Shown: positions 59,371 through 64,000 of the stretch, piece after piece
How positions within the stretch are numbered: the first letter of the stretch is position 1
Layout of the letters: every line of letters begins with the position of its first letter
Source of the DNA: an uncultured Prevotellaceae bacterium
GTDB taxonomy: Bacteria; Bacteroidota; Bacteroidia; Bacteroidales; Muribaculaceae
Direction of reading: 5' to 3'
Assembly: GCA_900317325.1 (NCBI GenBank)
Contig: ONGE01000012.1
Location: 96,415 to 160,414, forward strand
Length of the DNA: 64,000 nucleotides
The notes under the pieces: model-generated
The model's database searches: none
Seen by the model: only the letters and a program-made list of their open reading frames with translations
Told to the model about the DNA's origin: nothing
Position numbers and translations under genes: made by a program

Positions 59371-60561
59371 TTACCGGTCAACGATTTCGGCTGGAGCAAT
59401 GCGGTCGCTACCCTTGACAAAGTCGCCCAGGGAATAAACGCCACGCAGGTTGATGTCGCTGTCGAACAGCAGCAGGTCGGCATCCTTGCCGCGCTGGATG
59501 GACCCCTTGCGGTCATAGATGCCCATGATTCTTGCTGGCGTCTCGCTGGCCATGCGCACGGCATCGTTGAGCGGCACATTGACGACGCGCACCATGGTCT
59601 TGATCAGGCGGTCCATCGTGGCGATGCTGCCTGCCAGGGCGCTGCGGTCAGAGAGCTTGCACACGCCGTCCTCGATGATGACGCGCGGGTCGAAGGCGTG
59701 CTCGCTGTCGCTGTCGGTGACGGCGAGGGCATCGGTGCACAGGGCGGTGCGCTCCACGCCCTTGATGTGATACACCAGGTTGAGCAGTGTGGATGGCACG
59801 TGGATGCCGTCGGCAATGACCTCGACGGCCATGTCCTCCAGCAGGTAGATGCTCTCGACGGTGCCGGCGTGCTTGAACTCGCGCACGTTGTGGAAGCCCG
59901 GCATGCCGTTATAGAAGTGGGTTGCAAGGGTATAACCGGCGTCCCAGGCCTCCTTGACGTGAGGATACTCGGCGGCAGTGTGCCCGATAGCGGCAACGAT
60001 GCCCTTGCCGGTGATGTACTTGCCCATCTCGATCGAGCCGGGCAGCTCGGGTGCGGTGTCCCAGCGGCGCATGCAGTCAAAGTCCTCGACGATGTGGATG
60101 TACTCGTTGGGGTCCGGGATGCGTATCACCTCGGGCATCTGAGCACCGGCCTTGCTGGGGTTGAAATACGGCCCTTCCATGTGCATGCCCATGATGGTGG
60201 ACTTGGGCTCCTTCATCAGGGTGTCGCAGGTCTGGCAGGCCCTTTCCATCATGTCGAGCGGCGACGATGACAGGGTGGCATAGATGGCTGTCGTGCCGTG
60301 CTTGAGGTGGGTCAACGCAGCGGTCTGGAACGCCTCGGGGGTGCACTCCTGGAAATCACAACCGCCACCGCCATGGCAATGCAGGTCAATGCCACCGGGC
60401 ACCACATGCATTCCATGTGCGTCGATGGCCTTGTCCACACCCTCCAACTGGCGGCTGCTCTTGCTCACTTCCTTGATGCGGCAGTCCTCGATAATGACCG
60501 AACCGCCGTTGATCCACCCCTCGGGGGTGAGCACGTGACCGTTGTAAATCTGCGTCAACAT
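59371..60561 (-). CDS. nagA: N-acetylglucosamine-6-phosphate deacetylase
   Basis: The protein has 396 residues from the ATG at 60561; a longer frame upstream overlaps the promoter. It removes acetyl from GlcNAc-6-phosphate, feeding amino sugars into glycolysis or cell-wall synthesis. Motifs are VPGGIDLHCHGGGGCDF, GMHMEGPYFNPSKAGAQ, AIGHTAAEY, THFYNGM and the catalytic Asp of CTDALAVTD. It has no nagB neighbour here. The promoter at 60589-60620 is close, giving a leader near 24 bases. Confidence 0.93.
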   Translation of the reverse strand: MLTQIYNGHVLTPEGWINGGSVIIEDCRIKEVSKSSRQLEGVDKAIDAHGMHVVPGGIDLHCHGGGGCDFQECTPEAFQTAALTHLKHGTTAIYATLSSSPLDMMERACQTCDTLMKEPKSTIMGMHMEGPYFNPSKAGAQMPEVIRIPDPNEYIHIVEDFDCMRRWDTAPELPGSIEMGKYITGKGIVAAIGHTAAEYPHVKEAWDAGYTLATHFYNGMPGFHNVREFKHAGTVESIYLLEDMAVEVIADGIHVPSTLLNLVYHIKGVERTALCTDALAVTDSDSEHAFDPRVIIEDGVCKLSDRSALAGSIATMDRLIKTMVRVVNVPLNDAVRMASETPARIMGIYDRKGSIQRGKDADLLLFDSDINLRGVYSLGDFVKGSDRIAPAEIVDR

Positions 60562-60588
60562 TACAATCTTTTTTGCCTTACAATTTGG

Positions 60589-60620
60589 CAAATATACGCA
60601 GTTTTTTGATAGGTTGCACA
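60589..60620 (-). promoter_or_regulatory. Promoter of nagA
   Basis: On the minus strand TGTG (60620-60617) and TATATTTG (60596-60589) are 20 bases apart. I see no further supported element in 60621-60871 apart from AT-rich sequence upstream of the divergent gene. Confidence 0.6.
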
Positions 60621-60871
60621 ATGTCGTTACATTTTTTTTGATTTCTTGACAAAAATTTTGAGATTTCGCCTTTTTCTGTGTTTTTGCCAACATGGTTTTT
60701 GTCTTGATGATTCGCTTGTTTGTCAACGTGATTTATTGATTGGTCACGAAGTGGCTGTTTGGCGTTTTTTTGTTTGAAAAAATCTTTATTCCTTTGTAAG
60801 CGTAACATTGAGTTCAAGTGTATGAAACCAATGTGATTATAGGTATTATTAATTTCAAAACACAACGAAAG

Positions 60872-61363
60872 ATGAAAAAGATTGTTTTAGTATTGATGCT
60901 TGCCTTGATAGGCACGTATGTGATGAATGCACAGCCGCCTCGCCGCTCGGACATGACTCCCGAACAGATGGTGGAAATGAGAGTAGAACGCATGGACAAG
61001 ATGTTGGGCCTGACTGCTGACCAGAAGGCTCAGATTACTCGAATCTACACCGAGGAGATGAAAACCATGCACAAGGAAAAACCTGTGCGAATGGACAAGG
61101 ACGAGAAGCCTGATGAAGCAGCAATGCAGGCCCATCGCGAGCAGATGAAGGCTCGCCGTGACGCCACCAATGCCAAAATCGAGGCTTTGTTGACTCCGGA
61201 ACAGTCAGCCAAGTTTGCCGAGATGAAAAAACACGAAGGCAAACGTGGACCCAGGCACGGCCATGACAAGGGCCGCAGAGGGCCTGGCGACGGTACCAAG
61301 AGAGGACATGACCGTGGCTGTAAGGACTGTACCTGCAAGACAAGTGAACAACAGGTAAACTGA
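60872..61363 (+). CDS. Small DUF4890/Spy-like periplasmic protein with His/Cys-rich tail
   Basis: The protein has 163 residues from the ATG at 60872. A signal peptide (MKKIVLVLMLALIGTYVMNAQ) is followed by the helical pattern DMTPEQMVEMRVERMDKMLGLTADQKAQITRIY, then ALLTPEQSAKFAEMKKH, resembling the LTxxQ-type Spy/CpxP family and DUF4890. The C-terminal 40 residues are Gly/Arg/His-rich and end with GCKDCTC, a possible metal-binding tail. Function is probably envelope-stress chaperoning or metal handling; this is inferred. Confidence 0.75.
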   Translation: MKKIVLVLMLALIGTYVMNAQPPRRSDMTPEQMVEMRVERMDKMLGLTADQKAQITRIYTEEMKTMHKEKPVRMDKDEKPDEAAMQAHREQMKARRDATNAKIEALLTPEQSAKFAEMKKHEGKRGPRHGHDKGRRGPGDGTKRGHDRGCKDCTCKTSEQQVN

Positions 61364-61400
61364 AGATGAAATGATTTAATCGTGTGTGTGTTTTGAAAGT

Positions 61401-61434
61401 GGAGGGTGTTTCCTGTTTGAAGGAAGTGCTCTCC
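61401..61434 (+). terminator. Terminator of the DUF4890-like gene
   Basis: GGAGGGTGTTTCC (61401-61413) pairs with GGAAGTGCTCTCC (61422-61434) using four G-U pairs in RNA. It is followed by a T-rich run. Confidence 0.65.
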
Positions 61435-61571
61435 TTTCGTTTTGCATCGGTGACTGCTTCTTGCTCCAGGCACTTTCATAGCAGGCCCATCGTCATGGGA
61501 TAAAGTCTAAATTTTACTTAAAAAAGACTGATTGAGTGGGTCATGATAACAGGAAAATGAAAAAAAAATGC

Positions 61572-61579
61572 TATCTTTG
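61572..61579 (+). promoter_or_regulatory. Probable -7 box for the glycogen synthase-like gene
   Basis: TATCTTTG lies 24 bases before the ATG. No TTTG is visible at the usual distance upstream. Confidence 0.5.
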
Positions 61580-61603
61580 CATTTCAAATAACACTAACGC
61601 AAC

Positions 61604-62401
61604 ATGGATGTAAAGAAAGTCTTATTCATATCGCAAGAGATTGCGCCTTACGTGCCCGAGCGACGTTTGTCCCAGATTGGCCGCATTCTGCCTCAAGGCG
61701 TCAAGGAACAAGGCATCGAGGAGCGCACATTCATGCCCAAGTATGGTATGATCGCCGAGCGCAGCAACCAGCTGCACGAGATGATCAGGCTGTCGGGTAT
61801 GAACGTGATTATCGATGACACCGACCATCCCTTGATTATCAAGGTGGCAACCCTGCAACAGGCTCATTTTCAGGTGTATTTCATCTATAATGAGGATTAT
61901 TTCGCCAGCAGTCGCATCGACGAGTTGGAGATGAATTGCTCGCCTGAGGATAATGATGAGCGCAGCATGTTCTTTGTGCGCGCCGTCATCGAGTCAATAC
62001 GCAAGATGAGATGGATCCCCGACATCATTCAGTGCACGGGATGGATCTCGGCTCTGGCACCTGTTTACATCCGCACGCTCTACGGTGACGACCCGTCGTT
62101 CCGCGATGCCAAGATCGTGACCGCTTTGTTCAATGAGCAGATTGCTGGTCCGCTGGATGCACGCTTGGCCGAGAAGATGCACATGGACGGCATCCCCAAG
62201 AACGCGCTCAAGCCCATCAACGGCAAGGAACTCGATTACGAGAGCCTGATGGCCTACTCGCTGAAGTATGCCGACGCCGTCATCGAGTGTGAGGAAGGCG
62301 TGAGCGAGAAGGTGCTTGAGGCTGCTGGCACCCTGCCCAGGCTGCAGTTCATCGGTGACGATGATGCGAGCAAGGTGAGGGATTTCTACGCTTCGCTGTA
62401 A
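61604..62401 (+). CDS. Stand-alone glycogen/starch synthase N-terminal domain protein
   Basis: This 265-residue protein corresponds to the first Rossmann half of GT5 glycogen synthases: MDVKKVLFISQEIAPYVPERRLSQIGRILP at the N-terminus, FMPKYGMI, VYFIYNEDYF and PDIIQCTGWISALAPVYI. The usual glucose-acceptor motif KxGGL after the first strand is replaced by PERRLSQ. The second GT-B domain that binds ADP-glucose is missing entirely; the coding frame ends naturally. Homologues of this length occur in Bacteroidota next to a DUF4270 gene as here. The role is unknown; a non-catalytic or partner-dependent function is likely. Confidence 0.82.
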   Translation: MDVKKVLFISQEIAPYVPERRLSQIGRILPQGVKEQGIEERTFMPKYGMIAERSNQLHEMIRLSGMNVIIDDTDHPLIIKVATLQQAHFQVYFIYNEDYFASSRIDELEMNCSPEDNDERSMFFVRAVIESIRKMRWIPDIIQCTGWISALAPVYIRTLYGDDPSFRDAKIVTALFNEQIAGPLDARLAEKMHMDGIPKNALKPINGKELDYESLMAYSLKYADAVIECEEGVSEKVLEAAGTLPRLQFIGDDDASKVRDFYASL

Positions 62402-62464
62402 ACACCGTCTGTCAATCCGCTTTTTCGATATTCTTAAATCGTTTTATATCATCATTTCGAGAAT

Positions 62465-63886
62465 ATGAAGCATTTCTTATATGTGACACTGGCAGTGGCT
62501 GCGCTGCTCGGCCTGTTCGCATGTACTGATGAGACCATCGGTGTGAGTATCACCGACAGTGTCTCGTCGATCATTGAGGATTCTTCGTTTGTAATCACAG
62601 GTCACTCGGTGCGCAACGACCGCGTGCAGATGCGCACCAGCACCAAGATGCTGGGCTCGCTCAGTGCCGACGGTTTCGGATCGCTTCAGGCCGAGGCCGT
62701 GACCATGTGGATGCCCGCTGTGGAGATCGACACCAGCGGCGTGAAATCAGAGTGGATAGATTCCTGCCGCCTGAAGCTGCGCATGCCCGTTCGCAACGGC
62801 TACACCGGCAACTCGTTGGCTCCCATGCGCTTGAGCGTATATCGCTTGAACAAGCAGCTGCCCACCCCCATCTACAGTGACTTTGACCCGATGGACTACT
62901 ACGACAGCGACGACTTGCTGGCCAGTGAGTCTTATTCTCCCACGTCAGGGCAGATCGAGACGAGCGTCTCCTATTTGACCGGAAGCGCTCAGCAAGATAC
63001 CGTGCGTGTGATCTCGGTTCCCGTTCCTGTTGAACTTGGTCGCGAGTTGTTCGATGCCTTTAAGGAAGATCCCTCGTTGTTCGCTGCACCCAAGCGCTTT
63101 GCCGAGTTCTTCCCCGGCATCTACATCAACAACAGCTACGGTAGCGGCCATGTGGTGAACATCAAGGCCATCGAGCTCGATGTGTACTATCGCCAGCACG
63201 TGCAGTTGACCGAAACGACCGATACCATTTATCCTGCCAAGTGTCAGTCCTATCTGGCCTCCACGCCCGAGGTGATTTCCGACAACATCATCAACTTCGA
63301 CATCGACGATGCCGTCACCTCGATGGTGAACAACGGCGAGGCCCTGATTGTCGCTCCCGCCGGATATGAGGTGCAGGTGCGTTTCCCCATCCAGGAGCTC
63401 ATCGACAAGTATCAGGCCAATGTCGGCAGCAATCAGTCCGTCATCAACAACTTGACGCTCACGTTGCCCGTCAGTGTTCCTGAGACCGAGTACAACATCC
63501 AGCCGCCCACCTATCTGTTGATGGTCAAGACGTCCAAGAAAGACAACTTCATCAACGGTGACAGCCTGACCAACAACAAGGACTCCTTCTATGCCATCTA
63601 TGATGCCGCAGATAAAGAGTACGAGTTCACAGGCTTGCGCGACTATATCATCAACATCATCAACAACCAGGGAGGCATTGCCACCGAGGACGATTTCAAC
63701 TTCACCATCACGCCTGTTGATGTGGTGAATTATACCTATCCGGCGTCCTATTCCTACTATTACAGCTCGGCTGCCAGTTCGATTGTGACTAAGATTTCGC
63801 CCATGGTTTCACGTCCCGCAATAGTGCGCTTAAGGCTGGATAAGGCGAAGCTAAAGATGACCTACAGCAAACAAATTGTGGATTAA
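62465..63886 (+). CDS. DUF4270 lipoprotein
   Basis: The 473-residue protein has a lipoprotein signal (LLGLFAC, Cys20). The mature part is beta-rich, with a central region (about 60-300) containing repeated jelly-roll-like strands (VRVISVPVPVELGRELFDAF, FAEFFPGIYINNSYG) typical of DUF4270. The family is known only from Bacteroidota and has no established function. It follows the glycogen synthase-like gene by 63 bases, and the pair is often adjacent. A tRNA gene with its own promoter follows. Confidence 0.85.
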   Translation: MKHFLYVTLAVAALLGLFACTDETIGVSITDSVSSIIEDSSFVITGHSVRNDRVQMRTSTKMLGSLSADGFGSLQAEAVTMWMPAVEIDTSGVKSEWIDSCRLKLRMPVRNGYTGNSLAPMRLSVYRLNKQLPTPIYSDFDPMDYYDSDDLLASESYSPTSGQIETSVSYLTGSAQQDTVRVISVPVPVELGRELFDAFKEDPSLFAAPKRFAEFFPGIYINNSYGSGHVVNIKAIELDVYYRQHVQLTETTDTIYPAKCQSYLASTPEVISDNIINFDIDDAVTSMVNNGEALIVAPAGYEVQVRFPIQELIDKYQANVGSNQSVINNLTLTLPVSVPETEYNIQPPTYLLMVKTSKKDNFINGDSLTNNKDSFYAIYDAADKEYEFTGLRDYIINIINNQGGIATEDDFNFTITPVDVVNYTYPASYSYYYSSAASSIVTKISPMVSRPAIVRLRLDKAKLKMTYSKQIVD

Positions 63887-63888
63887 AG

Positions 63889-63920
63889 TTTGCGAGATTA
63901 GAAAAATAGTGCTACCTTTG
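63889..63920 (+). promoter_or_regulatory. Promoter of tRNA-Thr
   Basis: TTTG (63889-63892) and TACCTTTG (63913-63920) are 20 bases apart, an exact consensus promoter just after the DUF4270 stop codon. Confidence 0.75.
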
Positions 63921-63952
63921 CACCCGCATTGCAAATCATCGCAGTGCACCAA

Positions 63953-64000
63953 GCCGCAATAGCTCAGTCGGTAGAGCATTTCATTCGTAACGAAAAGGTC
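63953..64000 (+). tRNA. tRNA-Thr (anticodon CGT), 5' part only
   Basis: The acceptor strand GCCGCAA (63953-63959), D arm TAGCTCAGTCGGTAGAGC and anticodon loop TTCGTAA (anticodon CGT) are visible, and the window ends in the variable region. The last pair of the anticodon stem appears to be A-C. Confidence 0.85.

Overview
The window looks like a chromosomal segment of a Bacteroidales bacterium (phylum Bacteroidota), probably a Muribaculaceae- or Prevotella-like gut commensal. The evidence is phylum-specific. Promoters carry a TAnnTTTG -7 box, often with a TTTG-like -33 box about 20 bases upstream, and almost no gene has a Shine-Dalgarno sequence. A MurF-alanine racemase fusion, a GSCFA protein, DUF4270, DUF4492-cydAB, BspA-like leucine-rich repeat proteins and type IX secretion (T9SS) components are all present. 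Species cannot be fixed from the sequence alone. Base composition is about balanced in core genes and more AT-rich in a few accessory patches (about 8.4-11.4 kb, 17.8-19.4 kb, 28.3-30.2 kb).

Layout. 0-1.1 kb: TetR regulator followed by the start of a TolC-type efflux gene. 1.2-4.7 kb: a large secreted C10 cysteine peptidase with duplicated accessory domains and a T9SS-type tail. 5-8.4 kb: DUF2461 protein and a membrane pyrophosphatase. 8.5-11.4 kb: two small unknown envelope genes and a DUF4143-type ATPase behind an unusual palindrome-rich spacer. 11.5-14.2 kb: a four-gene 2-oxoacid:ferredoxin oxidoreductase operon whose small ferredoxin subunit has only one 4Fe-4S motif. 14.3-17.5 kb: secreted endonuclease I and an SF1B helicase, then tRNA-Ser. 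17.8-21.9 kb: two BspA-like LRR proteins, one a lipoprotein with an internal duplication, one ending in a dockerin-like module. 22.1-23.2 kb: an HUH (RAYT/IS200-like) protein fused to a Rossmann-like C-terminal domain and bracketed by REP-like sequence. 23.2-32.8 kb: OPT transporter, T9SS lipoprotein PorE, DUF1016 nuclease, TlpA-like protein, an active-site-degenerate UDP-sugar dehydrogenase homologue, aquaporin and DUF4332 protein.

32.9-40 kb is a minus-strand run with overlapping or nearly touching genes: GSCFA protein, MurF-Alr, BspA-like LRR protein, TadA, esterase, asparaginase. 40.4-43.5 kb encodes cytochrome bd oxidase with its DUF4492 companion. 43.5-51.1 kb holds housekeeping genes: DUF2027-Smr protein, YgjP-like metallopeptidase, TrpS, inositol monophosphatase-like enzyme, Lrp regulator, PrmC and RibD. 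51.6-59.1 kb is an envelope-biogenesis cluster: DUF6242 lipoprotein, PorG-like barrel, UppS, BamA and three OmpH/Skp chaperones. 59.2-64 kb: tRNA-His, NagA, a small periplasmic DUF4890-like protein, a glycogen-synthase N-domain protein, a DUF4270 lipoprotein and the 5' half of tRNA-Thr.

The unifying theme is the cell envelope and surface export. PorE and PorG belong to the T9SS, and the C10 peptidase, endonuclease I and one LRR protein carry C-terminal tails typical of its cargo. UppS, MurF-Alr, BamA and OmpH build wall and outer membrane, and cytochrome bd, the pyrophosphatase and the ferredoxin oxidoreductase fit an anaerobe that tolerates low oxygen. The points most worth a second look are the HUH-Rossmann fusion with flanking hairpins, the UDP-sugar dehydrogenase homologue that has lost its catalytic cysteine and several partner residues, the single-cluster ferredoxin subunit, and the stand-alone glycogen synthase N-domain.
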